The notes under the pieces: generated by a model | What the model was told of the DNA's origin: nothing | The model's input: the letters and a program-made list of their open reading frames with translations, nothing else | The model's database searches: none | Made by a program: the position numbers and the translations under genes | NCBI GenBank assembly: GCA_025506515.1 | Contig: CM046442.1 | Location: forward strand, 16,376,187 to 16,440,186 | Source of the DNA: Flaveria trinervia | Taxonomy: Eukaryota > Streptophyta > Magnoliopsida > Asterales > Asteraceae | DNA length: 64,000 nucleotides | Direction of reading: 5' to 3' | Shown: positions 22,085 to 35,000 of the stretch, piece after piece | Position numbering within the stretch: position 1 is the first letter of the stretch | Layout: each line of letters begins with the position of its first letter

Positions 22085-23255
22085 AACCAACCTCCCATCG
22101 GACGTAACTAATCGAATCATTTTCTTGTGACATATGATGTTTGCTTCGTAGGTTGCTAACCAGTCCATCCCTAGTACTACATCAAATCCACCTAGGGGCA
22201 TCACATGCAACCTAGCAGCAAACCTATGACCTTCTAGTTCTATGGCATCACATCCACCTTCACCTTTTTGTTGTTTGGTGTAAAACCACCACGTCCAAAC
22301 CTCTTCCCATTCCAGTTCTTACCATCCCCACTCGTCTTCTTTACCTCTACCACGGTCTCCCCTCGCTCATCATACAGCCTGCCTGCCAAATCCACCATCG
22401 ATCGAAAGGTACTTCGCTGAGCAGAAATCAGGTGCCAGCAAATGTCAGCCGGCAGTCCTTGGATGTACCTCTTGATCTTCCTTGATACCGGCGTCACCTG
22501 ATCCGGCACCAGCCTTGCCATCTCATTGAATTTAGTGTTGTACTGCTGGTGGGTCATGGTTCCTGCTTCAAGTTGTAAGAACTCCCTCTCAACCTTGTCC
22601 ATCTCCCGTGAGGACAGAACTTCTTAATAACCAACTTCTTAAACTCCTCCCATCGCATCTTCCTGATGGCTCTAGCACACTCAGCTTGGAAAATATTGTC
22701 CCACCAACACAGCGCTGAATCAACGAAAGAGTGAGTTGCGAACTTCACCTTCTGGTCTTCGCGACACTCACTAATTTCCAAGATGGCTTCCATCTCCCTC
22801 ACCCAGCGATGAGTGGCAGCAGCATTGCCATTGCCATCGAAGGTCCGGGGCTTACACCTTTGGAACGCCCCAAAACTGCATCCTCCAGTTGCTGCCCCCA
22901 CTACATCATCCTCCTCTTCATCAGACAACATAGCCTCAGGCTCTGGTTCTTCCTCCTCCCCTCTGCTTCCCTTGCCCGTTGATCCCCTTTTAGTCTCCTT
23001 CTCCTTTCTTTCCTCGCTCCTCACAGCTCTGATGACTTCAGTCACCACAGACGGCAAGACTGTCTGCATGACCTGGTGTACTTCATCAGCAATTGCCTCC
23101 CAAGCTGAGGCATTCAGACTAGCATTCTCATTTTCTTTGCTCCGGCCATGAACCTCAGGGTTCTCATGGGTCATCTCAGGAGCCTTAGCACTACTCCTAG
23201 TCACACGCGGACGGCCTCTGCCTCTAGGAGTCTTGGAAGATTTTCGTCCAGCCAT
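22085..23255 (-). pseudogene. Tekay gag with deleted zinc knuckle and protease remnant
   Basis: The gag starts at 23,255 (MAGRKSSKTPRGRGRPRV) and reaches the capsid domain (TFDGNGNAAATHRWVREM, FCPHGRWTRL). After one frame change near 22,600 it continues (EREFLQLEAGTMTHQQY, YIQGLPADICWHL, LAGRLYDERGE). At about 22,240 it passes directly into the end of the protease region (HRFAARLHVMPLGGFDVV, GMDWLATYEANI). The CCHC zinc knuckle and the catalytic DTGA of the protease, which should lie between, are absent. This points to an internal deletion of perhaps a few hundred bases. The element could not mature its own polyprotein. Confidence 0.8.
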
Positions 23256-23593
23256 CCTCTAACACGCTATAAGATTCAAACACTAACACGGTCATTCAAG
23301 GTAATAACTCAGTTTACATCAAGTATAGTAAGTCCCTAATTACAGTGGCCAGTTGTGATTAGCCACTTACTTTACTCTTCATACCCCAAGCATTTCCTAT
23401 CTTGACTTAATCGGTATCTAAATCTACTAAGAACACATAAATCAAATAGCATGTGCACATAACACCGGTAATCATTAAGAAAAGACATACCTGATGGCAC
23501 GTAGCTACTCGGGCTGACATCCCTCCATTTGTCCCATTTTCAGTTTAAGTTTAGGTTTAAAAATTTTATTTAATCCAATTCTCTTAAACTTTG

Positions 23594-23605
23594 GCTCTGA
23601 TACCA
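23594..23605 (-). other. Primer binding site of the Tekay element
   Basis: On the minus strand TGGTATCAGAGC, complementary to the 3' end of initiator methionine tRNA, three bases from the 5' LTR end. Confidence 0.9.
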
Positions 23606-23608
23606 ACT

Positions 23609-24412
23609 TGTAAGGCCCCGTTCCCGGAGACCTCACAGTTGGTCAACCACAGCATTTAATACATTATATATTATAAATATACAAAGTCAAACAGTGGAAT
23701 TATTATAACAAAAGCCATTTATTTCTTTTTAAAACACTGTTGTTGTGTAATACACTATTGTTTGATTGATTACAAAAGAATTGTTTAACTGCATTACAAA
23801 ACAACAGCAATATGAAATACGAATGGATGTCGGTCTCTCCCTGTCGAGTAGCTTCCCACTCGTGACATCCTCAGCAATAATTACCTGCCAACTGAAAATG
23901 TATAAAAGTCAGCGTTGCTGAGTGAGTTCTAGATTTAAAAGTAATAAAATACTTTCTGTATGTTGTATATGAAAAATACTCTTTCTGTGAAATACAACTC
24001 TTTACTTTGTATGCGAGCACGCATTAACTATATGAACAGATACTGTTTTTTCTCATTACTGTATGCCTTGTATGTTCTGTAATCTTTTATCTTTATCTTT
24101 CACTATATGTATGGACCAATGAGCAATACCCTAACTGTATGCGCGGTGAAAACTGGTGATGGGCCATCTATATCCCTCAAAAGGGTTCTGTTTACTGTAT
24201 ACAAGGCCAACTCAATCACCTAGGGTACGCTGCAAAGGTCCTGCCAATCTCTGTTGACTGGCCCTGTGTGCATAATATGATAGCTAACCTGCAGCACATT
24301 TGAGCCAACGACAACATGGTCGTGTACCTCCTGTAAGCTTGCAAGACTTGTTAACATTTTATTAATGTTCCTCTTCTCTTCTTTATTGCTCTTCCTCTTT
24401 ATTATTAGTAAT
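23609..24412 (-). repeat. 5' LTR of the Tekay element, truncated
   Basis: 804 bp matching 17,064-17,864 of the 3' LTR with scattered substitutions. Homology stops exactly at the Sirevirus LTR start at 24,413. About 1.2 kb of this LTR should lie beyond the inserted element but is missing. Confidence 0.9.
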
Positions 24413-25264
24413 TATTGGATCTAGAAAGTCTGGTGCAACCAAACCAAGTCACTTAGAAGATTTTGGTACAACAAATAAAGGACTTCCGAAGCCAAGCGTG
24501 GAACTTCCGAAGGAGAAAGGAGATCTTCCGAAGACAAAGTGTAAAAGTTACTTCCGAAGGAAAAGTTCAACTTCCGAAGATAAAGAACCTACTTCCAAAG
24601 TTCAAGACTTAGAAAGAAAGATCTGAAGTCAACTTCCGAAGCACAGAAGTCCTCAAGCCTCGAAAGTATAGAAGCCACTTCCGAAGTATAAGTGGGTTCG
24701 GAAGAACTTGTTCTTCCGAAGCCAACTTACCTTCGGAAAACACTGCTATTATCCAGTGGACATAAGTATGGCCTTCCTGACACTCCGCTGCAAATCTCTG
24801 AGATACTGCATGGCGTTTTCTCAAAAGTCATGCAGTTGACCATACTTTAATCCACTGTTTACCTTTTTTTGTTAGTACAGTTGCCATCTTTAGTTGGTGA
24901 CAAAAGGTAAGTCACGGACATGTCATGACTATCATATCTTAGATAATACTTTATCTAAGATACCTTAACTTTAGCATTGTAGTATATGCTTTAGTCTTAG
25001 GTTTCCAGCTGGTATCAAAGTATATCCGGCTGTAGGATCTAGTATATATAGTCTCTCATTGTAACTGCTTGTAAGAGTCTTGTAATATCTTGAGTTGAGA
25101 AGTAAAATATACAAGTGCCTTGAAAATTTATTTCTGTTTGTTCCTTTACTACTTATTATATTATTATCAACTCTTGTAAAAGACTTTACTTCATCTGAAT
25201 TAAGTGTTTCTATAAGTGAGTTTGAGAGAAATCCAAGTGTTTAAGTGACAAACCCGATCCTGCA
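24413..25264 (+). repeat. 5' LTR of the Sirevirus-like element
   Basis: 852 bp ending TGCA next to the primer site. It starts TATTGGATCTAG, where the 3' copy has TGTTGGATCTAG, so the first G has mutated. Its U3 (24,480-24,745) is filled with CTTCCGAAG palindromes. A TATA-like AGTATATATAG lies at about 25,041. Confidence 0.85.
24480..24745. repeat. Iterated CTTCCGAAG palindromes in the Sirevirus LTR
   Basis: At least seven exact CTTCCGAAG copies and several variants, some in the inverse form TTCGGAAG, lie within 265 bp. The same motif recurs inside this element at about 27,595-27,780, 31,545-31,745 and 34,205-34,265. Confidence 0.85.
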
Positions 25265-25266
25265 AT

Positions 25267-25278
25267 TGGTATCAGAGC
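25267..25278 (+). other. Primer binding site of the Sirevirus-like element
   Basis: TGGTATCAGAGC, complementary to the 3' end of initiator methionine tRNA, two bases after the LTR end. Confidence 0.92.
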
Positions 25279-25379
25279 TTTTTAGGCTCTTGATTGTGAG
25301 ATCTTACCATCCTAAACAACCTGTTTTTCACTCCTCCTTATACCTCATTGAAAATGGCCTCAACAAATCTGAAGTAGAA

Positions 25380-27815
25380 ATGGGGACGATGACCAAAGCA
25401 CCCATCATCACCCCTGAAAACTTCAGGTCCTGGAGCAGAAGAATGGAGGGATTCATTAGATATCAAGACAGCAAAATGTGGCAATCCATTATCAATGGCC
25501 CGTATAAACCAAAAGTAGCTGGTGGAAACGGTGCTATGATCGAGAAAGCTGTTGAAGATTATTCTGATGAGGACAGGAAGAAGCTTGACATTGATAGCAA
25601 CGCTATGACTGTTCTCATGACTGCAATTCCAAACTCTATCATGTGGGGTTTGAGCACTGCAAGTCTGCAAAGGAACTGTTTGATGCGCTTGCTCAAATGT
25701 ACTCAAGCTCAAATGACTCCAAGAAGGACTCACTAAAGCAGCAGTTCGAGAACTTCACCCATTGCTGGAAAGACTCTTAGCGAGCAATATTTTAGGTACA
25801 TGGATCTCATTTCTTCCCTTCAATCTGTGGGAATTGCTCATGAACTCAGAGACCTTACAAGAAAGTTCATGAGTGCATTACCAATGAGTGGACATTTTAC
25901 TATGTCTCTATCAAGAGAACAGAAAATCTAAATACACTCACCATGACCGAACTCTATGGGATCCTTGATGGTTACCGTTTGGAAATGGAAAGTAAGGGGG
26001 TCATCAGACAAGCAGACCCTTGAGTCTTCCTGCTAGCAACGCCTTAATGGTTGCTGAAGGCTCAGGAATCTCCCAGCCTCAACAATACCTGACTTACACC
26101 CAGTAGCCATCTTGCTCTTCTGGGCCATACATCACATTTCCTGAGGCTCCAAGATCTCAACAAGCTTAGCAAAGCTCCTTTCAAGACAGCTGTGTTTTTG
26201 TCTCAGGAAGTGGACACTCAAGTGATTATCAATACTGCTTTGATGATCTAGAGTGTTTTAGCCCGGATGACATGGAATATGTGGACATAGTCCAACAAAT
26301 GGCTCTTCTAACCTACAGAGCAAAGAAGTTCTTTAAGAGAACTAGAAGGCAATTTCCCCAGAACCTAGTCAACAGCAAATTTGGATTTGACAAAACCAAG
26401 GCCAAATGTTACAACTGTGACCAACTTGGTCATTTTGCAATGGAATGCAAGGGTCCCAAGTCCAACCCGGGAACCCCACAGGCCTCCACACATCCCTCTA
26501 CACCAAAGCCCACCAGAAAGTCAACTGAAACAGCAGCAATGGCTCAAGAAGTTGACTGGAGCTTCATAGTACAGGTTGTGACTCCTGCTCAAGCACTCAT
26601 GGCCGAAACAGATGAAAATAAGGTATATGAACATCTCTGTACTCCTTCCTATATTGCTAAGGTTAAATTGTATCAGGACTATAATATGGAGATTAAATCC
26701 GATATTGAGTCTTTAAATGTTTTGAAATCTGACTTTAAAAAGGCTGAATCTGACTACCAAAGAAAAATTAAGGAGTTAGAGAAAACTGTGTCCCTATTAA
26801 ACATGAACACACAAACTATAAGACTCAGATAAAGGATTTAATATCCAAATTGACTGAGGCTCAAGCCCAGCTTGTCATAGCTGAGGCTCAAGCCAGGAAG
26901 TATGCTATTTCCGAGCAAAACTTCCAAGCCATCCTTGCATCATCCTCTCACTCAAAACTTTGCTACCAAAACAAAAGAGGGTTGGGAACCAATGAAATTG
27001 CTCCACCACACTCTTATGAGTCTATAAGACAACCAAGGTGTGGTACTGAAGAACAAGTGGTTCCATCTGCTGACCCACCTTCTCATGAGTCAAAGAATGA
27101 TGCAACTATGGAGACCATCACAGGGAAGAACCAGGTAACTATGCCCTCCCCTACCAATGATGATCAAACCCTGACCACCAAAGCCAGAAGAACCAGAGCT
27201 AAGGCAACCAGAAAAACTGCGAAGAAAGTGGCTAAGTCCAAGCTTAAGATAGACCCAAAGCAAAAGGGTATATTCATCTCAGCTGGATTCCAGGTGGTTG
27301 GAAACTCTAATTCAGAAAAGGGGTGTAGTACCAGCACTCCTGTCCTACCAAAGGATCAGAAGTTAAAGGGAAAAGTTGTTGATGAAGATAAAAGAACAAG
27401 AAACAGCAATCCTCAAATTTCCAAAAGACTAACATTGCATGCATAATGTGTGGTCTGCAAAACCACATGGCCAAAGATTGTTACTACAATCCTGCTAGCA
27501 CACATTATGAAAATAATGTTAAAAAGGAAGGAGTCAGGGAAGGTTTCTCATTTGGACCATATCAAATGGTACAAGTGATAAAAACGGGAAAGCTTGTTCC
27601 GAAGCAAGGCTGCTTTCCGAAGAAGATTCTTCTTCCGAAAGGAAAAAGGCTTCGGAAGCTAAAGCTGTCAACACTCGGAAGAACAAAAGAGTCCCCTTGA
27701 AACCATCCCAGAAGAAGACTGCTTCGGAAGAAAATGTGGTGAAGGCTTCTTCCGAAAAGAAGAAGCTTCGGAAGAATGCCAAGTTACAAAAGCTTCAAAA
27801 AGCTCATCCTCCATG
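25380..27815 (+). pseudogene. Sirevirus-like gag
   Basis: It starts at ATG 25,380 (MGTMTKAPIITPENFRSW), a copia gag beginning, and continues with DEDRKKLDIDSNAMTVLMTA. After a frame change near 25,660 come LFDALAQMYSSS and SEQYFRYMDLISSLQSVG. A CCHC zinc knuckle (CYNCDQLGHFAMEC) lies at about 26,408-26,449, a coiled-coil stretch at about 26,690-26,900, and a second knuckle-like motif (CGLQNHMAKDC) at about 27,448. A Ser/Glu/Lys-rich tail to about 27,815 contains the CTTCCGAAG-type repeats. Gag packages the element RNA. The several breaks include single-base shifts at 25,660, 26,830 and 27,440. Confidence 0.8.
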
Positions 27816-28012
27816 ATCAACCAAGGGATGGAATGGAAGATCAAGGAAGATGTTATAGCCCAAACCTCTTCTTCAAGACATCCATTGAACCCCCATGCAT
27901 AATTTTGGTTCATTATGTCATTATCTTTGGAAGAACCCAAGACCAATAAAGCTTGGGTTTCCAATCAAAACTAATCATCTCATCTTATGTGCAGGGACAT
28001 CCATATGACAAA

Positions 28013-31000
28013 AATAACAACATTTGGATTGTAGATAGTTAATGCTCCAGGCACATGACAGGGAACAGACATCTCCTTCGATAATTTCAACATTATGATG
28101 GAGGTCCTGTCCAGTTTGGAGGTGAGGCCGGAGGATATATTTCTGGAAGAGGGAGTATATCCAATGGTATGTTAACAGTTGACAAAGTTAACTTTGTCAA
28201 ATAGCTTGAACACAATCTATTAAGTGTTCTCAATTCTGTGATCAAAAGCACCAAATGCTTTTCACAGAACATGAGTGCATTATCCTCAAACTAGGGATGA
28301 CAATTCCTCCGGAATTGGTGCTTCTTATATCTCCAGGAAAGAGGATATGTACAAGCTTGATATGAACAGTGCTTCCCCAATAGGTGAAGTATCATGCTTT
28401 CTTTCCAAAGCTGATAGTGATGAGTCAACACTGTGGCATAAACGTATGTTCATGTAAATTTTAAGACAATGAATAAATTGGCTAAAAACAACTTAGTACA
28501 TGGTTTGCCTAAAAACGATTTTCTGCAAAGACAACTGTGTTGCATGCCTGAAAGGGAAACAATACAGGACGTCTCATAAATCCAAATATGTTAACTCTAT
28601 CACTACTCCATTACACTTATTGCACATGGATCTTTTTGGTCCCACAAGTATATGAGCATTGGAAGGAAATCATATTGCCTTGTGATAGTTGATGATTTTA
28701 CAAGATTCACATGGGTTATTTTTAAGAACTAAGATGAAACTGCTGAAACATTAAAATCTTTTATTCTTAAAATAGAAAATCAAATTGATCACAAGGTTAA
28801 AATAATTAGAAGTGATCAAGGGACTGAGTTTAAGAACTTTGTTCTTGACTCATTCTGTAACTCAAAAGGGATTTCCAGACAATATAGTGCTCCTAGAACT
28901 CCTCAACAAAACGGTGTTGCTGAGAGGAGGAATACGACACTTATTGAGGCTGCTCAAACTATGTTAGCTGATTCAAAGCTACCTCTAACATTCTGGGTAG
29001 AGGCAGTGCTGTGTCCAGAACAGAGTTCTTGTAGTTAAGCCCCATGGAAAAACCCCTTATGAGCTATGGAACAAGAGGCCACCGTTCATTGGCTTTCTAA
29101 GGTCCTCTGGCAGCAGGTGTACCATACTTAACACAAAGGACAATTTAGCAAAATTTGCTGAAAAGTTGGATGATGCTATCTTTGTTGGATACTCTTCTAG
29201 TTCCAAAGCTTACAGAGTATACAACACTAAGAATCAACAATTTGAGGAGTCATCCAATATAGTTGTTAATGAGCACACTCCTTGTGTTAGGGGGAATAGA
29301 CCTGATCACATCTTTGATTTAGAATTGTTTCTAAACTATTCTAAACCCTCTTGTGAGAATTTTTTAGTTGGAATAGGTGCTCAAAATGATGTTGATGTTG
29401 CTGCTAATGATCAACTGTTTGAGCTTCGCAGGCCTAAACCAAATTCTCCAAGTGCTGCAATACATCAAGCTTCCACTATTCATAGATCCGATAGTTTAAC
29501 TATATCAAGGAATAGTGAAGCTTCAACAAGTGAGTCACTTACTAAGCCTCAAAACTCATCAGGTGATCCACCACAACACCAGGCAGAAGGAGGTAGTATT
29601 TTGAAGGAACAGGCAACTGTTAATACTACTTCACAGCCAACTATTGATGATGTTTCTCATTCATTCAATCAGTCTTCATTGAATGACTTTGAAACAGCAG
29701 CTAGACAAAGTGTTCTAGTTCCTGAGCAGAATATGTCCAACCTGGATCTATCTCTGCAACTGAAAGTGATTCCTCGTCTTAGGATTCATAACACTCATCC
29801 AACTGAGAACATCATAGGGAATGTCTCTGAGGGTGTGAGAACAAGAGGACAGACTCATCAAGGGAATGTCTACCTGTACTCATGCTTTCTATCTCAGATG
29901 GAACCCAAGAAGGTAGAAGATGCCTTAAAAGATAGTAGTGGATTGAATCAATGCAAGAGGAGCTGCTTCAATTCAAGAGACAGAAGGTATGGAACCTATG
30001 TCTGCTACCATCAAGTCAAGTACCTATAGGCACCAAATGGGTTTTCAAAAACAAGAGAGATGATAGAGGCTTGATCATCAAGAATAAGGCAAGACTTGTG
30101 GTTCAAGGATACACTCAAGAGGAAGGAATCGATTATACTGATGTCTTCGCACCAATTGCAAGACTTGAGGCAGTAAGGATCTTCCTTGCTTATGCTGCAT
30201 CCAAGGACTTCACAGTATACCAACTTGATGTCAAGTGTGCTTTTCTATATGGGGATATAGACAGGGAAGTCTATGTATGCCAACCTCCAAGATTTGAAGA
30301 TCCACAGCACCCCAACTATGTGTGTAAATTGGATAAAGCTCTATATGGGCTGCACCAAGCACCTAGGCTGTGGTATGAGACTCTGTCTTAGTTTCTTCTG
30401 AAGAATGGCTACACTAGATGTACCATTGACAAGACTCTCTTCATCTAAAAGTCTGGAAAGGACATTTTTCTCGTACAATCTATGTTGATGACATCATATT
30501 TGGTTCCTCAAACGACCAAAGGTGCAAGGACTTTGAGAGCATTATGAAGAAGAAGTTTGAGATGAGCTCCATGGGAAAAATGGACTTTTTCCTTGGAATT
30601 CAGGTAAAGCAACTGAAGGAAGGGTTCTTCATTAATCAATCTAAATATGTCTCTGACCATCTTAGAAAGATTTGAGATGAAGGATTGCAAGCCTGCCAAG
30701 ACACCCATACCCAGAAACATAATCTTTGTCCTGACCTTGAGGGGGAGGATACTGATCAATATCAGTATAGGGCAATTATGGTTCTCTGATGTATCTAACA
30801 GCAAGTAAACCTGATATCATGTTTGCTACTTGCATTTGTGCAAGATATCAGGTTGCTCTTAAGGTGTCTCACATGGCTGCTGTTAAGAGAATCCTTAGAT
30901 ACCTCAAAGGAGCACCTAAACTAGGTCTCTAGTATCCCAGAAACAAGGATTTCAATCTTTATGGATACTCTGACAGTGACTATGGAGGCTGCAATATTGA

Positions 31001-31360
31001 CAAGAAATCAACATCAGGAGGATGTTAATTTCTTGGTGGAAGGATCATCTCATGGAAATGCAAGAAACAATCCTGTGTCTCTACATCAACTGCTGAAGCT
31101 GAATACATTGCTGCTGCTAGCTATTGTGCTTAACTGCTATGGATTCAAAATCAGATGTTAGACTATGGATTCAACCTTATGAGTACTCTTATCCATATTG
31201 ACAACAACAGTGCCATCTCCATTACTGAAAATCCAGTGAAGCACTCCAAGACTAAGCACATTGACATCAGGTATCATTTCATTAGAGACATTCATGAAAA
31301 AATCTAATCAAGTTAATCAAAGTTGATTCAAATGAACAATATGCTAATCTGTTTACCAAA
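28013..31360 (+). pseudogene. Sirevirus-like pol (protease, integrase, RT, RNase H)
   Basis: The protease remnant is IWIVDS*CSRHMTGN at about 28,020-28,060, with the residue after the active-site DS replaced by a stop. The GAG-pre-integrase motif LWHKRM is at about 28,430. The integrase core has HMDLFGP (about 28,625), RSDQGTEFKN (about 28,810) and NGVAERRN (about 28,912). The Ser/Pro-rich linker is at 29,250-29,850. RT runs from about 29,990 (GTKWVFKNKRDD, ARLVVQGYTQEEGIDY, QLDVKCAFLYGD) to the catalytic YVDDIIFGSS (about 30,481). RNase H follows (TSGGC, AEAEYIAAASYC at about 31,010-31,130) and HIDIRYHFIRD at 31,259. Stops and shifts are spread throughout, so it is not functional as read. 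Confidence 0.85.
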
Positions 31361-31499
31361 GTTTGATGAACAAAGGTTTAAGTATCTCATAACAACTATT
31401 GGGATGATAAACATTGATTAATCTGATCTCTTTTGAAAAATCTTTTTAATATGTAAGTCTTGTGTCAATACAATTTAAGCCCTGTTACAAAAAATTCTC

Positions 31500-31770
31500 T
31501 CTAAAATTTTCTAAGTGTAAATTCCTTCTGAAGAGAAATTAACCTTCGGAAGACACTCTCATATCTTCCGAAGCAAAATTTCTCAAAGGATAACTTTCTT
31601 CACGGAAGAATTTTTGGCCTCGGAAGAAGCGATTGATTATACATCAGATCTACTTCTGAAACTTACGAATTCTCTATTCGGAAGCAACTCTAACCTTCAA
31701 AAGCAAAGATTGGCTTCAGAAGTAAGAATTGACTTCGGAAGACAAGTACCTTCAGAAATGTTTTACACTC
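31500..31770. repeat. CTTCGGAAG-type motifs upstream of the accessory gene
   Basis: Five or more copies or near-copies (for example 31,549, 31,566, 31,733) of the motif that fills this element's LTR, here in the spacer between pol and the accessory gene. Confidence 0.7.
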
Positions 31771-32057
31771 AGAAGAGAGATTCACTGTGTAACATAAATT
31801 CTTGGGCCCCACACTGTAAAAAGCAAAGATTTTGTTAATGATATCGGATTATTTAACTGATTTTAACCTTAGAGCCATTGTCATTTCATCCACTAAAACA
31901 TCACGTCACCTTATCCTTACCCCCATTACCACCTTCCACAATCTTTTAAATAATCTCGACTGTTCATTTTCACTATCTTACTTACAAATTTTACAGCCCT
32001 AAAAATTTCTCCTACTTAACTTTACCCAGCTCAAATCATCCCCATTCAACTTTCCAA

Positions 32058-35000
32058 ATGGCCTTCAACCCTCAGCACAACCAAGTCGCACTTCTTGATT
32101 CGTCAAGAGATGCTGACTTCTCAAATATCATCTCCTTTCTAACCCAATCTTCCTACTACACCGCTCTGACTGTAAACCCCACAGTTTACTCAAACCATAT
32201 GTCTGAATTTTGGGCAAATGGTTAGATTAAAACCCTAAACGGGGTTCGTGTCATTCGATCGAGCATCTGTGGCCAGGAGTTGGTCATTTCTGAACAGATC
32301 ATCAGGGAGCATTTAGAGCCTCATGATGAGGGCGCTCTAACGGATTTCTCCAAAGCAGATTTGGACAACTCTTATCTCCAAATGGGATATGGTGGAGAGT
32401 TAGCAGATCAACTGTCTACAATTTAACTTCTCATACAATGGAAGTTCCTGCTACACGTGGTCCTTCACTACTTGTCAAAAAATTCGGGGATGGGATCAGA
32501 TCCCATATGAACTTGGGTGCCTTGTTCATGGGTTGGTAAAAAGCCTCCGCTTCAACTATTCAAGATTCGTGCTGACTAACCTCATGGGAAATCTTCAAAA
32601 GGGCACATTCTTCATGTATCCCAGGTTTCTCCAGCATATAGTCAACTGCGAGCTGGACCAGAGCAAGCTTTCCTGTGCAGCTGCTCTGTCTGCTCCTCAA
32701 ATGAGGCCGACCATCTTCAAGACTTTGAAGAGAGTGTCTACCAACTTCACAGGAAGAGATACTGCACTTCTTCCAGGTATGACTGAGCCAACGGCTCCTG
32801 GTGACATCCCTGTTAACCCCACAGGTGATAAACCCCACTAGCAACTACCCCCACTTTGCCAAATCTACCTTCCCTAACCATTACCTTTACTTATCAGAGA
32901 CATCCCAAAGAAACCCTTGTTCAATCTGCTCTGATTGAACAAGCTCCTCATGTTCTACCCAAAAAGGCTAGAGTGGAACAAAGGACTCCCACTCAGCCTG
33001 AGGTCCAACCATCCTTCACAATTGACCTCAATATGGGTCTTGAGTCTCCTCAGTCTCAAACCTATGAGCCCACAACTCAAGCTGAAAGCCCTCAGGGTGA
33101 GTCTCTATACTCCCCTAAGCAGCCAAAAAGGGACAGCCATATCATAGGCTCAATACCTTTAGATATTGATCAACGTCCCGGGTCATTAGGTTTCACTTCC
33201 ATATCCTTTACTGACCTTTTAATTAGAACTGATGAAGAGATTATGTCTCTTAAGGTCAATGAAGTTGATAACACCCTCTCAAGGATCAACAGAGCCAGAG
33301 AGACCTCTTATCTCTAGCCCACGTCAGCAAAGCCCTACTGTGGTGAGTCCCACTGATGTGGAGGGGACTCATGTAGATTCAGCTGCCACTACTAAAGGAT
33401 TCTCAATGGATCCTCAGGACAGTGGTAACATCATTGAGACTAAATCTACGGCAACCATGCCCTTTGATGACTCTAAAAGAGACATCTTTGAGAAGGGAAA
33501 CCAGGGTGCCCAGAAACCATATCTGGTGGTGAGGATGAACATACAAGTATGTTACCTCATCTCCCCGTGATTCTTCACAAGAAGATGAGGGAAGAATGCA
33601 ACTTACCATCCAAGACCTACTTTCTAAAGTCTCAAATCTTGAATCCAAGGTTAAGACTTTAGAGGATAGGTCTGCCACTCAGCAACTTGATATTGAAACT
33701 CTCAAGGCCAAACTAGCTGAGAAACAGATTGAGAGGTCTGTTAGGCATGTACCAATTCAGGTCTCCTTGACCTCTTCCTCTAGCTCATCAAGCTCTCAGG
33801 ATGATGCTACCAAAAAGGGGAGAGTGTTCAGAGACAAAGTCAAAGACAAGAGGAAACCCAAAGTCAAGCTCTCACTTCATTGAGATCAAAATATCCTGTG
33901 CAACAAGCTTCAATCTTCCCTGAGCCTCCTCCAGTTGTTATTCAAGTGGATCAAAGGATGCTCCAAGATCTCAATAGGTTCTTTAACAAGTTCCTATTGG
34001 AATCTCTATAGAACAGCCAAGCCCTGATATGTCTATGATCTACTTGGAGCTCAAGAGCTTCGGAGGTTAAATGCACCTTCTACCACTATTGAGGAAGTTG
34101 GTCAACCTAAGGCCCAAGTGGAACCTAAGATTAACTTCGAAGGGGAAACAAGGACTGATGGCCTAGCAACTGAAACTGTTGGGATAGATAGTGCATTTTC
34201 ACAAACTTTCGAAGCACAATTCAAAGCCTCGGAAGAACAAGTTCAAACTTCCGAAGCTGAGATTGCTGCTGCGGAAGGACTATTCTCATTATCCGATGAT
34301 CTAATTGTCACAGATGCAATTCTAGAACTCGCATATGAGGTTAATAGAGAGGATTTTCTCACTCAACCTTTAGCTCCAACATCTGCATTAACTCCAGCTC
34401 CCATCTCTACTTCTCAACCTGAATCTTCTATCCAAGAACCCCCAAAGTCTAGTACTTTCGAAGACATCAAAGGAAAGAGGAAGATGACTTCGAAAGAGCT
34501 TCAGGAGGAAGAAAGGTTGAAGAAACTCAAAAGAAAAGGTGGGCTGACGACTAGAAAAATGTTAGCTGCTAGTACCAAAGCAGCTGCAGCCAACCAGGAG
34601 GCAGTCAACAACCAAAAAGGGTAGAGATTATCGATAGACTGTTAGTCTAGAAGCTGCAACTAAGGATGCACTCCTGCTACCATTAGAGGAGTTAATAGAG
34701 CTGGAAAAGGCAACCTTGCTCCTAAAACAGCAAAAAGAAGAAGCTGCAATGGCCTTGGAAGAAGAAAGGGAGAGAAAAGAAAAAGAAGCTGATCTACAGC
34801 TCAGGAGAGACAGGATAACTTTCCTAACCTCCAGAGGTTTCTCTCAAAAGAATTATCTCCACAAAACAATGATACAATCTTATGGCTCTTCACAAAGAGC
34901 AAGATCAAATGGAGAAAGAGAGCAAGAGAGCTGAAAGGGAAAGCTTTTGAAGAAGAAGAAGAAGGAAGAGGAAGCAGGACTGACTGATCCCAAGAAAATA

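Larger units (their letters stand above)
17064..24412 (-). mobile_element. Tekay-type Ty3/gypsy chromovirus (minus strand), 5' LTR truncated
   Basis: Order on the minus strand: partial 5' LTR (24,412-23,609), initiator-tRNA primer site, gag, protease remnant, RT, RNase H, integrase, chromodomain, polypurine tract, complete 3' LTR (19,086-17,064). The chromodomain, primer site and 2-kb LTR point to the Tekay/Del lineage of chromoviruses. It inserted in the MULE gene. Its 5' LTR was later broken by the Sirevirus at 24,413, and the outer part of that LTR is not found anywhere in the window. The two LTRs differ by several percent in the shared 800 bp, so it is a moderately old insertion, older than the copia inside it. 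Confidence 0.9.
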
